From positions 62,001 to 126,000 of the forward strand of contig NZ_NESI01000005.1 of the NCBI RefSeq assembly GCF_002778325.1: 64,000 nt of DNA, written 5' to 3'. The stretch is from Limnohabitans sp. B9-3 (GTDB taxonomy: Bacteria; Pseudomonadota; Gammaproteobacteria; Burkholderiales; Burkholderiaceae_C). Within the stretch, counting starts at the first letter, position 1. Each line of letters begins with the position of its first letter. Shown here one piece after another: positions 14,799 through 25,810 of this stretch. Both the position numbers and the translations under genes were made by a program. Below the pieces are notes generated by a model, which searched no databases, had not been told where the DNA came from, and saw only the letters and a list, made by a program, of their open reading frames with translations.

Positions 14799-17700
14799 TC
14801 AAACGGACTCGACCATCGAGACGGCCGACTCCATGTCAACAGCCACGATGCGAGAAACGCCTTGTTCCTGCATGGTCACGCCGATGAGTTGTTCTGCCAT
14901 TTCCATGGCAATCTTATTGTGAGAAATAAAGAGGAATTGCGTCTCTTTGGACATGCTCGACACCAGTTTGGCGTAACGCTCGGTGTTGGCGTCGTCCAGC
15001 GGCGCGTCCACCTCGTCGAGCAAACAAAACGGGGCGGGGTTGAGCTGAAAAATGGCAAACACCAAGGCAATCGCGGTCAACGCTTTTTCGCCACCGGACA
15101 GCAAGTGAATGGTTTGGTTTTTCTTGCCAGGTGGCTGGGCCAGCACTTGCACGCCCGCATCCAAAATCTCGTCGCCCGTCATCACCAGTTTGGCATTGCC
15201 GCCACCGAACAGTTCGGGGAACATGCGGCCAAAGTGCTCGTTGACGATCTTGAAAGTGCCGCCCAAGAGCTCGCGGGTTTCGCCGTCGATCTTGCGAATG
15301 GCGTCTTCCAGCGTGTTCATGGCGTCGGTCAAATCTTTGGTTTGTGAGTCCAAAAATACCTTGCGTTCGCTGGCAATGGCCAACTCGTCCAAGGCGGCCA
15401 AGTTGACGGCTCCCAAAGCCGTGATGTCGCGGTTCAAGCGGTCAATCTCGCCTTGCAAACCGCCTAAGCGCACGTTGTTGACTTGGATGGAGGCGCCCAC
15501 GGCCTCGAGGTCGGCTTGGGCATCGGCCAGCAATTGGGTGTATTGCTCCAGCCCCAAACGCGCGGCTTGTTCTTTCAGTTGGAAATCGGTGATGCGTTGG
15601 CGCAAAGGCTCCAACTCGCGCTCCAACTGCAAGCGGCGCTCGTCGCTGGCACGCAGTTTGGTGGTGAGGTCGTCGTACTCGCTGCGCTTGGCACTCAAGG
15701 CAGCTTCGCGCGCCATCTTGATGTTCAAGGCGTTTTGCAGGCCGGCTTGCGCAGCGGCGTCGGTCAAACGGGTGAGGTCTTCTTGCACGCGCGTTTCTTC
15801 GGCAGCCACCGAGGCGGCTTGCTGGGTGGCGGTGTCGATGATGCGTTTGAGTTCGGCCTCACGGTTGGCCAAGCTGCGTTGCGAGAACTGCGCTTCTTGG
15901 GCTTGACGCTCCAAGCTGCGTTGTTGTTCGCGGCTGTCGTTCAAGCGACGCTCGGCGTTGATGACGGCGTCGTCGAGCTGGGCGTGGCGCTCTTGGCTGT
16001 CGGCCAATTGCATGTCGAGTTCTTCAAAGCGACCTTCCGCGTTCACGCGGCGCTCTTGCAAGTCAGCCAATTGGGCCTCAACTTCTGCCAAATCGCCACT
16101 CAGCTGAGCACTACGAGCGCGGGTTTGTTCGGCCAATTGTGTGAGGCGCAAGGTTTCGACTTGCAACTCATGGGCGCGCGCTTGGGCAGCCGTGGCTTCG
16201 GCACGGATGCTGACCAAACGCTGCGACGACTCGCTATACGCAGCCTCAGCACGCACCAAGTTGTGGCGCGCTTCATCGCTGATGAAAGCTTGCGCTTTGG
16301 TGCTTTTGTCGAGGTTTTCGATTTCTTGGGCACGGGCCAGCAAGCCCGATTGGGCGCTGTCTTGGGCGTAAAACGTGACGCTGTGGGCGCTGATGGCGTG
16401 GCCACTGGGCACATACATCACTTGCCCAGGCTGCAAACTGGCGCGTTTGGCCAAGGCCTCGTCCAAGTTGGGCGCGGTGAAGCAGCCACTCAGCCATTCG
16501 GTGAGCAAGCCTTGCAGGCCCGCATCATTCAAACGCAGCAAGTCAGACAAGCGCGGCATGGCGCTGGAGGTGCTTGGCGCTGAGGCGATCGGTGGTGTGT
16601 AAAACGCCAGTTTGGCGGGTGGCGCGTCGGTTTGAAAAGCGCGCACGATGTCCAAACGGCTGACTTCGAGCGAAGCCATGCGCTCCCGCAAGGCGGCTTC
16701 AAGCGCGTTTTCCCAACCGGCGTCGATGTGGATGCGGCTCCACAAAGCTTGCAACCCGTCCAAGCCGTGCTTGGTCAACCAAGGCTTGAGCTTGTCGTCG
16801 GTTTGGACCTTTTCTTGCAGGGCTTTGAGGGCTTCCAAGCGAGCAGAAATGTCGGCTTGCTTGGCTTGCTCGGTGTTGACGTTTTGCTGCGCGGTGCGAC
16901 GGGCTTCGTCGAGTTGCGGCACGTTGGCTTGCAACTCTTCGAGCTGCGCGGCCGTGATTTCGGCGGTGGCTTGCGCGTCTTGCAACTGCTCTTGCAGGTG
17001 GGTCAAGCGCACTTCATCGGGCGATGCCAAGGCGTTGCGGTCGGCGCTCAAGCGCTCGTGGCGGGCGTTGAGGGTGCGGCTTTGCTCTTCAATGTTGCGC
17101 TGGTCAGCGGCCAAGACCTGAATTTGCTGCTGCACCTGCGACACGGAAGCACGTTGTTCGTTGCTGCGTTGTTGGGCGTTGCGCACGGCATCTTCCAAGT
17201 CGGGCAGCTGCATGGCTTGCTCTTCCACCTGGGCGGCGAGCATGACGGCGCGTTCTTCGCCATCCATGGCAGCCGAGGCCAAGTTTTCGATTTCTTCCAG
17301 CGCTGTTTCGGACTGTGACGCCCAATGCGCGGTTTGTTCTTTGATTTGCACCAAACGGGCTTCGGCCCTTTGGCGGCCTTCCACCACAAAACGAATTTCG
17401 GCCTCCAAGCGCCCCACTTCGGCGCTTGCCTCGTACAGCGCGCCTTGGGCTTGGTTCACCTGATCGCCTGCCGCGTAGTGGGCTTGGCGAACGGTTTCAA
17501 GATCGGCTTCGATGTGGCGCAAGTCGGCAATGCGCGACTCCAAGTCGTTCACGGCTTTGTCGGCTTGGGTTTTCAAACCCGATTGGTCGACCTCGGCCTC
17601 GGCACGGCGCAAGAACCACAGCTGGTGCTGTTTGAGCGTGACATCGCCTTGCAGGGCGTGGTAACGCTGGGCCACTTCGGCCTGCTTTTCCAGCTTTTCA

Positions 17701-18314
17701 AGGTTGGCGTTCAACTCGCGCAAGATGTCTTCGACGCGGGTCAAGTTCTCGCGAGTGTCACTCAGGCGGTTTTCGGTTTCGCGACGGCGCTCTTTGTATT
17801 TAGAAACGCCAGCCGCCTCTTCCAAGAACAAACGCAGCTCTTCAGGGCGCGATTCGATGATGCGGCTGATGGTGCCCTGGCCAATGATGGCGTAAGCGCG
17901 TGGGCCCAAACCCGTGCCCAAGAACACATCTTGCACGTCGCGGCGACGCACGGGTTGGTTGTTGATGAAGTAGCTGGAGCCACCATCTCGGGTCAGCACA
18001 CGCTTGACCGCAATCTCGGGGAACTGGCTCCACTGACCGCCGGCGCGGTGATCCGCGTTGTCAAACACCAACTCGACGCTGGAGCGGCTGGCCGGTTTAC
18101 GGGTGTTGGTGCCGTTGAAAATCACGTCTTGCATGGACTCGCCACGCAGCTCGCTGGCTTTGCTCTCGCCCAGCACCCAGCGCACGGCATCCATGATGTT
18201 GGATTTGCCGCAGCCATTGGGCCCCACTACGCCGACCAATTGGCCGGGCAGCAGAAAATTAGTGGGTTCCGCGAAGGACTTGAAACCCGATAACTTGATT
18301 GAATTCAGACGCAC
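14799..18314 (-). CDS. smc: Chromosome partition protein SMC
   Basis: SMC (1171 residues) is the condensin ATPase that organises and segregates the chromosome. Walker A GPNGCGKSN is near residue 32, the two coiled coils flank a hinge at roughly residues 500-650, and the C-terminal head has the signature LLSGGEKALTA and Walker B FCLLDEVDAPLDD. The start is GTG at 18314, preceded by AAGAGG at a good distance. It leads the operon with zipA, ligA and def. No scpA/scpB lies beside it. Confidence 0.97.
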   Translation of the reverse strand: MRLNSIKLSGFKSFAEPTNFLLPGQLVGVVGPNGCGKSNIMDAVRWVLGESKASELRGESMQDVIFNGTNTRKPASRSSVELVFDNADHRAGGQWSQFPEIAVKRVLTRDGGSSYFINNQPVRRRDVQDVFLGTGLGPRAYAIIGQGTISRIIESRPEELRLFLEEAAGVSKYKERRRETENRLSDTRENLTRVEDILRELNANLEKLEKQAEVAQRYHALQGDVTLKQHQLWFLRRAEAEVDQSGLKTQADKAVNDLESRIADLRHIEADLETVRQAHYAAGDQVNQAQGALYEASAEVGRLEAEIRFVVEGRQRAEARLVQIKEQTAHWASQSETALEEIENLASAAMDGEERAVMLAAQVEEQAMQLPDLEDAVRNAQQRSNEQRASVSQVQQQIQVLAADQRNIEEQSRTLNARHERLSADRNALASPDEVRLTHLQEQLQDAQATAEITAAQLEELQANVPQLDEARRTAQQNVNTEQAKQADISARLEALKALQEKVQTDDKLKPWLTKHGLDGLQALWSRIHIDAGWENALEAALRERMASLEVSRLDIVRAFQTDAPPAKLAFYTPPIASAPSTSSAMPRLSDLLRLNDAGLQGLLTEWLSGCFTAPNLDEALAKRASLQPGQVMYVPSGHAISAHSVTFYAQDSAQSGLLARAQEIENLDKSTKAQAFISDEARHNLVRAEAAYSESSQRLVSIRAEATAAQARAHELQVETLRLTQLAEQTRARSAQLSGDLAEVEAQLADLQERRVNAEGRFEELDMQLADSQERHAQLDDAVINAERRLNDSREQQRSLERQAQEAQFSQRSLANREAELKRIIDTATQQAASVAAEETRVQEDLTRLTDAAAQAGLQNALNIKMAREAALSAKRSEYDDLTTKLRASDERRLQLERELEPLRQRITDFQLKEQAARLGLEQYTQLLADAQADLEAVGASIQVNNVRLGGLQGEIDRLNRDITALGAVNLAALDELAIASERKVFLDSQTKDLTDAMNTLEDAIRKIDGETRELLGGTFKIVNEHFGRMFPELFGGGNAKLVMTGDEILDAGVQVLAQPPGKKNQTIHLLSGGEKALTAIALVFAIFQLNPAPFCLLDEVDAPLDDANTERYAKLVSSMSKETQFLFISHNKIAMEMAEQLIGVTMQEQGVSRIVAVDMESAVSMVESV

Positions 18315-18342
18315 CGAAAAACCTCTTGTTGGAGAGGGTCCA

Positions 18343-18678
18343 TCATAAAGCGGCGAGCCAAGCGCGAACCTCGGTCAACAAGCTCAACAAGTCAGGAACG
18401 AGGTTCATGTAAGCGGCACGGGTCACTGCCAGCGGCTCTTGGCGGCTGGTTTGGTACAGGTCGGTCATGGCTTGCGCCAAAGTCTCGGTCGTAAACAAGG
18501 GCATGAACCCTTTCAAAGCATGCAAGGCGTGCTCAACCTTCAACGCGTCTTGCGCTGTAAGCGCAGCCTCAATGATGGCCATTTCTTGACCCAAACTTTG
18601 TTCAAACGTCACCATCAACTCTCGGAGCTGGTCTGGGTCAAACGCAAACTCTTTGGCACTGTTTAAATTGAGGAGCAT
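18343..18678 (-). CDS. Small Hpt-domain phosphotransfer protein
   Basis: The 111-residue all-helical protein has the Hpt signature ALHALKGF with H53 as the likely phosphorylated histidine, preceded and followed by helices of the right length for a stand-alone histidine phosphotransfer domain. No sensor kinase or response regulator is nearby, so the partner system is unknown. It is encoded just upstream of smc (28 bases) and divergent from dapC. A simple helical-bundle protein without phosphotransfer activity is the alternative. Confidence 0.6.
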   Translation of the reverse strand: MLLNLNSAKEFAFDPDQLRELMVTFEQSLGQEMAIIEAALTAQDALKVEHALHALKGFMPLFTTETLAQAMTDLYQTSRQEPLAVTRAAYMNLVPDLLSLLTEVRAWLAAL

Positions 18679-18743
18679 GGCAAAAATAGGGGGTCAAGGA
18701 ATAGGCGGTGGGACTTGCATCAAGCGCGGGGATAATAGCAGTC

Positions 18744-19979
18744 ATGAACCCCTTGCTTTTGAGTCTACAGCCCTATCCTTTCGAGCGGCTGAAACAACTT
18801 TTTGCCCCTGTCACTCCGAACCCAGCCTTTGCGCCAATCAGTCTGGGTATTGGCGAGCCGCGCCACGCCACGCCAGCCTTGGTGCTGGAGGCTTTGTCCA
18901 AGGCCACAGGTCAGTTGGCCGCCTACCCAGCCACAGCCGGCTTGCCTGCCCTGCGCGCCTCTTGCGCAGCATGGGTGCAGCGCCGCTACGGGTTAAAGCT
19001 GGATGCCGCCACCCAAGTGCTGCCCGTTAACGGTTCACGTGAGGCCTTATTTGCTTTCGCTCAAACCGTGATTGACCCCTCCAAGACCGACGCGCATGGA
19101 AGCCCCCTTGAAGCGGTGGTGGTCTGCCCCAACCCCTTTTATCAAATTTATGAGGGTGCCGCGATTTTGGCCGGAGCCAAACCCTATTACGCCCCCAGCG
19201 ACCCCGCATTGAACTTCAACGTCGATTGGGCCCAAGTACCTGACTACGTGTGGGCCAAGACCCAATTGCTGTTTGTGTGCTCACCGGGCAACCCGACGGG
19301 TGCCGTGATGCCGCTCAGCGACTGGGAAAAACTCTTTGCCTTGAGCGACCAATACGGCTTCGTCATTGCCAGCGACGAGTGCTACAGCGAGATTTATTTC
19401 CGCGAAGAAGCGCCGTTGGGTGGCCTAGAAGCCGCCGCCAAATTGGGCCGCACCGACTTCAAAAACTTGGTGGCCTTCACCAGCTTGTCCAAGCGCAGCA
19501 ACGTGCCGGGCATGCGCAGCGGTTTTGTAGCGGGTGACGCCAACATCCTCAAACAGTTCTTGCTCTACCGCACCTACCATGGCAGCGCCATGAGCGGCAT
19601 GGTGCAAGAAGCCAGCATCGCGGCTTGGAACGATGAGGCGCATGTGGTGGCCAATCGTGAGCAATACCGCCAAAAGTTTGCGGCTGTGACCCCCCTGTTG
19701 GCCGAGGTGATGGATGTACGCTTGCCCGACGCCGGTTTTTACCTGTGGGCTGCAGTCCCAGGTGGGGACGACGTCGCATTCGCACGCGACTTGCTGGCTC
19801 AATACAATGTGACGGTTTTGCCAGGCAGCTACCTAGCGCGTGAAGGTCACGGTTTAGGTGAAGCCCAAGGGTTCAACCCGGGGGCAGGTCGTATTCGCAT
19901 GGCCTTGGTAGCCGAAACCGCCGAATGCTTAGAAGCGGCGCAACGCATTGTGGCGTTCGTCAAACAACTCAACCCTTAA
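18744..19979 (+). CDS. dapC: Succinyldiaminopimelate transaminase
   Basis: The 411-residue class I/II PLP aminotransferase converts N-succinyl-2-amino-6-oxopimelate to N-succinyl-LL-diaminopimelate in lysine and peptidoglycan synthesis. The PLP lysine is in [11 protein letters not shown], the DE(C)Y motif is [11 protein letters not shown] and the C-terminal Arg is in GRIRMALV. Position ahead of dapD and dapE supports DapC over other aminotransferases. The start at 18744 is chosen over an ATG 36 bases upstream; a GATAAT box sits 7 bases before it and no ribosome site is seen. Confidence 0.93.
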   Translation: MNPLLLSLQPYPFERLKQLFAPVTPNPAFAPISLGIGEPRHATPALVLEALSKATGQLAAYPATAGLPALRASCAAWVQRRYGLKLDAATQVLPVNGSREALFAFAQTVIDPSKTDAHGSPLEAVVVCPNPFYQIYEGAAILAGAKPYYAPSDPALNFNVDWAQVPDYVWAKTQLLFVCSPGNPTGAVMPLSDWEKLFALSDQYGFVIASDECYSEIYFREEAPLGGLEAAAKLGRTDFKNLVAFTSLSKRSNVPGMRSGFVAGDANILKQFLLYRTYHGSAMSGMVQEASIAAWNDEAHVVANREQYRQKFAAVTPLLAEVMDVRLPDAGFYLWAAVPGGDDVAFARDLLAQYNVTVLPGSYLAREGHGLGEAQGFNPGAGRIRMALVAETAECLEAAQRIVAFVKQLNP

Positions 19980-20001
19980 TTACAACGTAGAGAAGACAAC
20001 C

Positions 20002-20838
20002 ATGACTCAGCACCAACTCCAACACGTCATTGACAACGCTTGGGACAACCGCGCCAACATCAATCCCGCCAATGCCTCCGCCGAAGTGCGCGATGCCGTC
20101 GACCATGTGATCGCCGAACTCAATGCCGGTCGGGTACGCGTGGCAACCCGTGAATCCGTGGGCCAATGGACCGTGCACCAATGGCTGAAGAAGGCCGTGT
20201 TGTTGTCATTCCGTTTGAAAGACAACCAAATCATCAAAGCTGGTGACTTGGGCTTCTACGACAAAGTGGAAACCAAATTTGCCCATTTGAGCGAAGAAGA
20301 AATGAAAGAAAGCGGCGTGCGCGTGGTGCCTCCTGCTGTGGCCCGTCGCGGCAGCTATATCGCACCCGGTGCGATTTTGATGCCCTCGTACGTGAACATC
20401 GGCGCTTATGTCGACTCAGGCACCATGGTCGACACATGGGCTACCGTGGGTTCATGCGCACAAGTGGGCAAGAACGTGCACTTGTCTGGGGGCGTGGGCT
20501 TGGGCGGTGTGTTGGAGCCTTTGCAAGCCAACCCCACCATCATTGAAGACAACTGCTTCATCGGCGCACGTTCTGAAGTGGTCGAAGGCGTCATCGTCGA
20601 AGAAAACTCGGTGTTGGGCATGGGCGTGTACATCGGCCAGAGCACGCCTTTGTTCGACCGTGCCACAGGCGAAATCAGCTACGGTCGCGTGCCGAGTGGC
20701 TCGGTGGTGGTCAGCGGCAACATTCCTAAAGTGGCGGCCAACGGCGCGCCTTACAGCATGTACGCTGCCATCATCGTCAAGCGTGTAGATGCACAAACCC
20801 GATCGAAGACCAGCATCAACGACTTGTTGCGCGATTAA
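20002..20838 (+). CDS. dapD: Tetrahydrodipicolinate N-succinyltransferase
   Basis: DapD (278 residues) transfers succinyl from succinyl-CoA to tetrahydrodipicolinate. The left-handed beta-helix hexapeptide repeats are visible from about residue 110 ([20 protein letters not shown]...[16 protein letters not shown]). Start 20002 gives the canonical N-terminus and follows AGAAGA 9 bases upstream; the longer frame would overlap dapC. It lies 22 bases after dapC and 33 before dapE. Confidence 0.97.
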   Translation: MTQHQLQHVIDNAWDNRANINPANASAEVRDAVDHVIAELNAGRVRVATRESVGQWTVHQWLKKAVLLSFRLKDNQIIKAGDLGFYDKVETKFAHLSEEEMKESGVRVVPPAVARRGSYIAPGAILMPSYVNIGAYVDSGTMVDTWATVGSCAQVGKNVHLSGGVGLGGVLEPLQANPTIIEDNCFIGARSEVVEGVIVEENSVLGMGVYIGQSTPLFDRATGEISYGRVPSGSVVVSGNIPKVAANGAPYSMYAAIIVKRVDAQTRSKTSINDLLRD

Positions 20839-20871
20839 TTCGTTTCAAAGCCAAAATTAGAAGTCTTTTCG

Positions 20872-22050
20872 ATGTCTCGCACCCTCCAGCTCACCGAGCA
20901 ACTCATCTCGCGCCCTTCGGTCACCCCCGAGGACGCGGGCTGTTTGGACGTCATTGCCGCGCGGCTTTCGCCGCTCGGTTTTGAGTGTGAGCGCATCGAC
21001 AGCGGGCCAGACACCTTTCGCGTGAGCAACCTGTGGGCGATCAAACGCAGCACGCACGCCAACGCCAAAACACTGGTGTTTGCAGGCCACACCGATGTGG
21101 TGCCCACTGGACCCGTGGACAAGTGGACCAGCGACCCCTTCACCCCTACTCACCGCGACGGCAAATTGTTTGGCCGTGGTGCAAGCGACATGAAAGCGTC
21201 GTTGGCGGCGATGGTGGTGGCGTGTGAAGAGTTTGCTCAAACGGGCAAAGACCCAGCCATCAACATCGCCTTCTTGCTCACCAGCGACGAAGAAGGCCCA
21301 GCCCTAGATGGCACGGTGAAGGTTTGCGAAGCCCTCACAGCACGCGGCGAAAAACTCGACTGGTGCATCGTTGGCGAACCCACCTCGGTAGAGCGCACCG
21401 GCGACATGATCAAAAACGGCAGACGCGGCACGATGAGTGGCAAGCTCACCGTCAAAGGCGTGCAAGGCCACATCGCCTACCCGCAACTCGCTAAAAATCC
21501 CATCCATTTGCTAAGCCCTGCATTGGCAGAGTTAGTGGCGATTGAGTGGGACAAAGGCAACGACTTTTTCCAACCCACCAGCTGGCAAGTGAGCAACATC
21601 CACGCTGGCACGGGTGCGAGCAACGTGATTCCAGGTGAATGCGTGGTGGACTTTAACTTCCGCTTCTGCACCGAATCAACGCCTGAGCAATTGCAACAGC
21701 GCCTCACGGCTGTGCTGAACAAACACAATTTAGAGTTCGATCTCAAATGGACCATCGGCGGATTGCCCTTTCTCACCACACCCGGTGACTTGGTCGGTGC
21801 CGTGCAACGCGCTATCCATGACGAAACTGGCATTGACACAGAGCTGTCCACCACCGGGGGCACCAGCGACGGTCGTTTTATTGCGCAAGTTTGCCCACAA
21901 GTCATTGAGCTGGGCCCACCCAATGCCACCATCCACAAAATCAACGAGTTTGTGGCTGTGGCTGATTTGGATCCCCTGAAAAATATCTATCGCCGTGTGC
22001 TGGAACAGCTGCACGGCTTGGCCTCACAGGCCAACACGTCCCCCCAATGA
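20872..22050 (+). CDS. dapE: Succinyl-diaminopimelate desuccinylase
   Basis: The 392-residue M20 metallohydrolase removes succinate from N-succinyl-LL-DAP. Zinc ligands lie in [17 protein letters not shown] and the general base pair in [11 protein letters not shown], with a later ligand in the VGEPTS region. It completes the dapC-dapD-dapE run and overlaps prmB by 4 bases (ATGA), implying translational coupling. Confidence 0.97.
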   Translation: MSRTLQLTEQLISRPSVTPEDAGCLDVIAARLSPLGFECERIDSGPDTFRVSNLWAIKRSTHANAKTLVFAGHTDVVPTGPVDKWTSDPFTPTHRDGKLFGRGASDMKASLAAMVVACEEFAQTGKDPAINIAFLLTSDEEGPALDGTVKVCEALTARGEKLDWCIVGEPTSVERTGDMIKNGRRGTMSGKLTVKGVQGHIAYPQLAKNPIHLLSPALAELVAIEWDKGNDFFQPTSWQVSNIHAGTGASNVIPGECVVDFNFRFCTESTPEQLQQRLTAVLNKHNLEFDLKWTIGGLPFLTTPGDLVGAVQRAIHDETGIDTELSTTGGTSDGRFIAQVCPQVIELGPPNATIHKINEFVAVADLDPLKNIYRRVLEQLHGLASQANTSPQ

Positions 22051-22955
22051 ACCTATCTTTGACACTCAGCGCGCTCATTGCTCAGAGCGCGCAGCAGCTT
22101 GATGCTGCCCACACTGCAGGCAATTTGAGCTTCGGTCACGGCACCACCAACGCCGCCGACGAAGCCGCTTGGCTGGTGCTGTGGAAGCTGGGTTTGCCAC
22201 TCGACACCGATGTGTCGGACGAAGTGCACAACATCGAGCTGCCCGCCACCCAAGTGGCCAGCGTGCAAGCCTTCATTGCGCACCGCATCGCCAGCCGCAA
22301 GCCTGCGGCTTACCTCACACAAGAGGCATGGTTGCAAGGTGTGTCGTTCTACATCGACGAGCGCGCCATCGTGCCGCGCTCGCTCATTGCCGAAGTCTTG
22401 GCCGAAGGCAGCATCGACCCTTGGCTTGACCCCAACACTAACCGCGTGCTTGACCTGTGCACAGGCAACGGCAGCCTGGGCATCTTGGCGGCACTCGCTT
22501 TCCCAGACATCACGGTGCAAGGCTTGGACTTGTCCAATGACGCTTTGGCTGTGGCGCAAATCAACATCGAACGCCACGGCCTTGAAGCCCGCATGACGCT
22601 GGCCGAATCGGATGGTTTGGCACAAGCCGATGGTGCGTTTGACCTGATCTTGTGCAACCCACCCTACGTGAACGCACACAGCATGACCGAGCTGCCCGCC
22701 GAATTCAAAGCTGAGCCCGCGCTCGCGTTGGCTGGCGGCACAGACGGCATGGACTTTATTCGCCAAATGCTGCGCGACGCCCCAGCACACATGAGCGAAC
22801 ACGCGGTTTTGGTTTTAGAAATTGGCCACGAACGCGATTACTTTGAAGCAGCCTTTCCTCATCTAGATGTCGTGTGGCTATCGACCAGTGCTGGTGACGA
22901 CCAGGTCTTACTCCTCACACGCCAGGCGATTGTCGAAGGCGCAAATAAAAAATGA
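22047..22955 (+). CDS. prmB: Ribosomal protein L3 glutamine methyltransferase PrmB
   Basis: The 302-residue SAM-dependent methyltransferase has the SAM loop [12 protein letters not shown] and the catalytic NPPY in [11 protein letters not shown]. The region [25 protein letters not shown] fits PrmB better than the release-factor enzyme PrmC, as it has Y and P preceding RS. PrmB methylates a glutamine of L3 during ribosome assembly. It overlaps dapE and the following ABC-F gene by 4 bases each. Confidence 0.9.
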   Translation: MNLSLTLSALIAQSAQQLDAAHTAGNLSFGHGTTNAADEAAWLVLWKLGLPLDTDVSDEVHNIELPATQVASVQAFIAHRIASRKPAAYLTQEAWLQGVSFYIDERAIVPRSLIAEVLAEGSIDPWLDPNTNRVLDLCTGNGSLGILAALAFPDITVQGLDLSNDALAVAQINIERHGLEARMTLAESDGLAQADGAFDLILCNPPYVNAHSMTELPAEFKAEPALALAGGTDGMDFIRQMLRDAPAHMSEHAVLVLEIGHERDYFEAAFPHLDVVWLSTSAGDDQVLLLTRQAIVEGANKK

Positions 22956-24928
22956 TCACGATTAAAAATGTCACCTTGCGCCGCAGTGCCAAGGTGTTGC
23001 TCGAAGGCGCCACCGTCACCCTGAACCCCGGTGAAAAAGTAGGCTTGGTGGGCCGCAACGGCGCAGGTAAATCGTCGCTGTTTGCGTTGCTCAACGGCAA
23101 CTTGCAAGAAGACACGGGCGAGTTCTACATTCCCACGCAATGGCGCATGGGCCAGGTGTCTCAAGACATGCCCGAGACCGAGCAAAGTGCCACCGAGTTC
23201 GTGATTGAAGGCGACACCGTCTTGAACGACGCGCGCGCCGAAGTGGCTGCCGCAGAAACGACCGAAGACGGCGAACGCTTGGGCAACGCCTACATGGCGC
23301 TGTACGACGCAGGCGAGCATGATGCGCAGTCACGCGCACAAGCGCTCATCTTGGGATTGGGCTTTAAAACCACCGAGCTCGACAACCCTGTGAACAGCTT
23401 CTCTGGCGGTTGGCGCATGCGTTTGCAATTGGCGCGTGCGCTGATGTGCCCGTCTGATTTGCTACTACTTGACGAACCGACCAACCACTTGGACTTGGAC
23501 GCGTTGGTGTGGTTGGAAGCTTGGCTCAAGCGCTATGAGGGCACGATGGTCGTCATCAGCCATGACCGCGAATTCTTGGATGCGGTGACCAACGTCACCC
23601 TGCACATCGATGCCGGCAAGCTGGTGCGCTACGGCGGCAACTACAGCAAATTTGAGGACATGCGCGCCGAGCAAATGGAGCTGCAACAAAACGCGTTTGC
23701 TAAGCAGCAAGACAAGATTGCGCATTTGCAAAAGTTCATTGCACGCTTCAAGGCCAAGGCCAGCAAAGCCAAGCAAGCGCAAAGCCGTGTCAAGGCTTTG
23801 GACCGCATGGAAAAGATTGCGCCGTTGTTGGCCGAGGCCGACTTCAGCTTCGAGTTCAAAGAACCTGCCAACTTGCCCAACCCCATGCTGAGCATGCAAG
23901 GTGTGAGCGTGGGCTACCCTGCCCCCGCCGACGCGCCTGCGGGAACGCCACCCACGGTCATCGTGCAAAACGTCAGCCGCTCGGTGCTGGCTGGGCAACG
24001 CATTGGCATCTTGGGTGCCAACGGCCAAGGTAAATCCACGCTGGTGAAAACCATCGCACGCGATTTGCAAGCCATCGGCGGCGATATGACCGAAGGCAAA
24101 GGCCTGAACATCGGCTACTTTGCGCAGCAAGAACTCGACGTGCTGCACCCCGCCGACAACCCGCTCGACCACATGATTGGATTGGCGAAAAAACTCACCA
24201 ACGACGGAAAGCTGGCCGGCCAAGCCACACGCGAGCAAGACTTGCGCAGTTTCTTGGGCCAGTTCAACTTTGGCGGCGACATGGTCAAGCAAGCTGTGGG
24301 CAGCATGAGCGGTGGCGAAAAAGCCCGCTTGGTGCTGTGCATGTTGGTGTGGCAACGCCCCAACCTCTTGCTGATGGACGAGCCTACCAACCACTTGGAC
24401 TTGGCCACCCGCGAAGCGCTGAGCATGGCGCTCAATGAATTTGAAGGCACCGTGATGCTGGTCAGCCACGACCGTGCTTTGTTGCGTGCCGTGTGTGACG
24501 AGTTCTGGATGGTGTCACGCGGTGGTGTCGAACCCTTTGACGGCGACTTGGACGACTACCAACGCTACCTGCTGGACGAAGGCAAACGTCTGCGTGCCGA
24601 AGCTGTGGCGGCGGCAAATGCGGCTGCATCGAAGCCTGCGGTGGTCGCTCCTGTGGTGGTGGCCAAAGACAACGGTCAGGTTCGAAAAGACATCAACGAG
24701 AAAAAACGTCCGTTGAAAAAAGAGATGGATGGCGTGGAAAAAAACATGGCCACCCTCGAGTCTGAGAAGACGGCGCTCCACGACAAACTCGCCACACCGC
24801 TTCCCCCTGCGGATATTGCAGAAGCAGGCAAACGTCTCAAAGCAGTCGAAGATGAGTTGGCGGCGCTAGAACTGCGGTGGCTAGAACTGACCGAAGCCAT
24901 GGATGCGATTGAAAGCGCGATGGCCTAA
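22952..24928 (+). CDS. ABC-F family ATPase (YheS-like)
   Basis: A 658-residue soluble protein with two ABC domains in tandem: Walker A GRNGAGKSS and GANGQGKST, signatures SFSGGWRMR and SMSGGEKAR, Walker B LLLLDEPTNHLDLD and LLLMDEPTNHLDLA. The linker (ERMEKIAPLLAE) and overall size match YheS of E. coli. ABC-F proteins act on stalled ribosomes; which stall this one relieves is not known. A charged coiled coil follows the second domain (residues about 570-655). Confidence 0.93.
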   Translation: MITIKNVTLRRSAKVLLEGATVTLNPGEKVGLVGRNGAGKSSLFALLNGNLQEDTGEFYIPTQWRMGQVSQDMPETEQSATEFVIEGDTVLNDARAEVAAAETTEDGERLGNAYMALYDAGEHDAQSRAQALILGLGFKTTELDNPVNSFSGGWRMRLQLARALMCPSDLLLLDEPTNHLDLDALVWLEAWLKRYEGTMVVISHDREFLDAVTNVTLHIDAGKLVRYGGNYSKFEDMRAEQMELQQNAFAKQQDKIAHLQKFIARFKAKASKAKQAQSRVKALDRMEKIAPLLAEADFSFEFKEPANLPNPMLSMQGVSVGYPAPADAPAGTPPTVIVQNVSRSVLAGQRIGILGANGQGKSTLVKTIARDLQAIGGDMTEGKGLNIGYFAQQELDVLHPADNPLDHMIGLAKKLTNDGKLAGQATREQDLRSFLGQFNFGGDMVKQAVGSMSGGEKARLVLCMLVWQRPNLLLMDEPTNHLDLATREALSMALNEFEGTVMLVSHDRALLRAVCDEFWMVSRGGVEPFDGDLDDYQRYLLDEGKRLRAEAVAAANAAASKPAVVAPVVVAKDNGQVRKDINEKKRPLKKEMDGVEKNMATLESEKTALHDKLATPLPPADIAEAGKRLKAVEDELAALELRWLELTEAMDAIESAMA

Positions 24929-24929
24929 C

Positions 24930-24961
24930 CTTCAAGCGCATCTCATAAGCTGCGCTTGAAG
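24930..24961. terminator. Hairpin between convergent genes
   Basis: An 11-base perfect stem, CTTCAAGCGCA and TGCGCTTGAAG, with a 10-base loop lies between the ABC-F stop and the convergent HTTM gene stop. There is no T run on either side, so it may be a stabilising hairpin more than an intrinsic terminator. Confidence 0.5.
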
Positions 24962-24967
24962 CGGAGG

Positions 24968-25810
24968 TTACAGACTCAACACGCGTGCACTGAACTCCGC
25001 GCTGCACCAAATGATGGCTGGGAACGAACATAGCCATGCCCAGAAGAATCGGTTCAAGCCAAAGAACCAAAACACCAAGAAGTGAAAGAACGCCGCCACG
25101 GCGCAAAACACGGCGGCCAATCGTGGGTCTAGCAAACTGAGGGGAAACATAATTTCCCACCCAATGAAGCACCACGAGCTCAACATGGCGAGCCACTTGT
25201 TACGCAGCGGGTGTGTGGGCGACAACGGGCCGTAAATCGCACCATTCAAGAAGATGGTCAGGGCCGAGCCGTTGCGCCACTCAGGCCGCAGCAGCTTCAC
25301 CGCACCCGACATGAAGTAAGACGTGATGGATTGAATGGCGATGTACCAAAAGCCAGCTTGCCAGCCCAGCTGTGGGTTTGCAAAGATGCTGACCACTTGC
25401 GCAATGAGCAAACCTGTGAGCACCACCAGCGTCATGAAATCACTGCCGCCGTTAAACGCGCCGCGCCAACGAATGAGAATAAGCAGGTTGCCTACAAACA
25501 AAAAACCAATGAGGCTTATTGATGCGCCTTGCACCGCCAGCCACAGAGCGGCCAGCAAACGCAGGATCAAGTGCAGTTGATGCATGCGGGCTTTGAACAG
25601 CACATCCAAAAAAGCACGCACTGTGGCGCTCGGAATGTCGGCCCGTTGTAACTGCCAAGACCAAAGGCCATCGTCTGCAGTCACCTTCCCCATGCGCAAA
25701 TACTCTAGGGTCTGAATGAGCAAGCTGCAAGCGAACAAAATTTCAGTGCCGCGAATGGCCATCAGCGTTGGTGCGTTGATCAGTGCGTCAAGGGAAGGAC
25801 GGATCAGCAT
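24968..25810 (-). CDS. HTTM-type multipass membrane protein
   Basis: This 280-residue protein has about six to seven hydrophobic segments and few polar stretches. Its pattern (SLLIQTLEYLR, a mid-protein PEWRNGSALTIFL loop and several Trp/Phe-rich helices) resembles HTTM/vitamin K carboxylase-like membrane proteins of bacteria, most of which have no known function. It overlaps its upstream partner by 7 bases. The family call is by architecture only. Confidence 0.55.
   Translation of the reverse strand: MLIRPSLDALINAPTLMAIRGTEILFACSLLIQTLEYLRMGKVTADDGLWSWQLQRADIPSATVRAFLDVLFKARMHQLHLILRLLAALWLAVQGASISLIGFLFVGNLLILIRWRGAFNGGSDFMTLVVLTGLLIAQVVSIFANPQLGWQAGFWYIAIQSITSYFMSGAVKLLRPEWRNGSALTIFLNGAIYGPLSPTHPLRNKWLAMLSSWCFIGWEIMFPLSLLDPRLAAVFCAVAAFFHFLVFWFFGLNRFFWAWLCSFPAIIWCSAEFSARVLSL

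Noticed and set aside
23465-24469. 334-codon frame opposite the ABC-F gene
   Set aside because: Antisense shadow of a gene with intact double ABC motifs.
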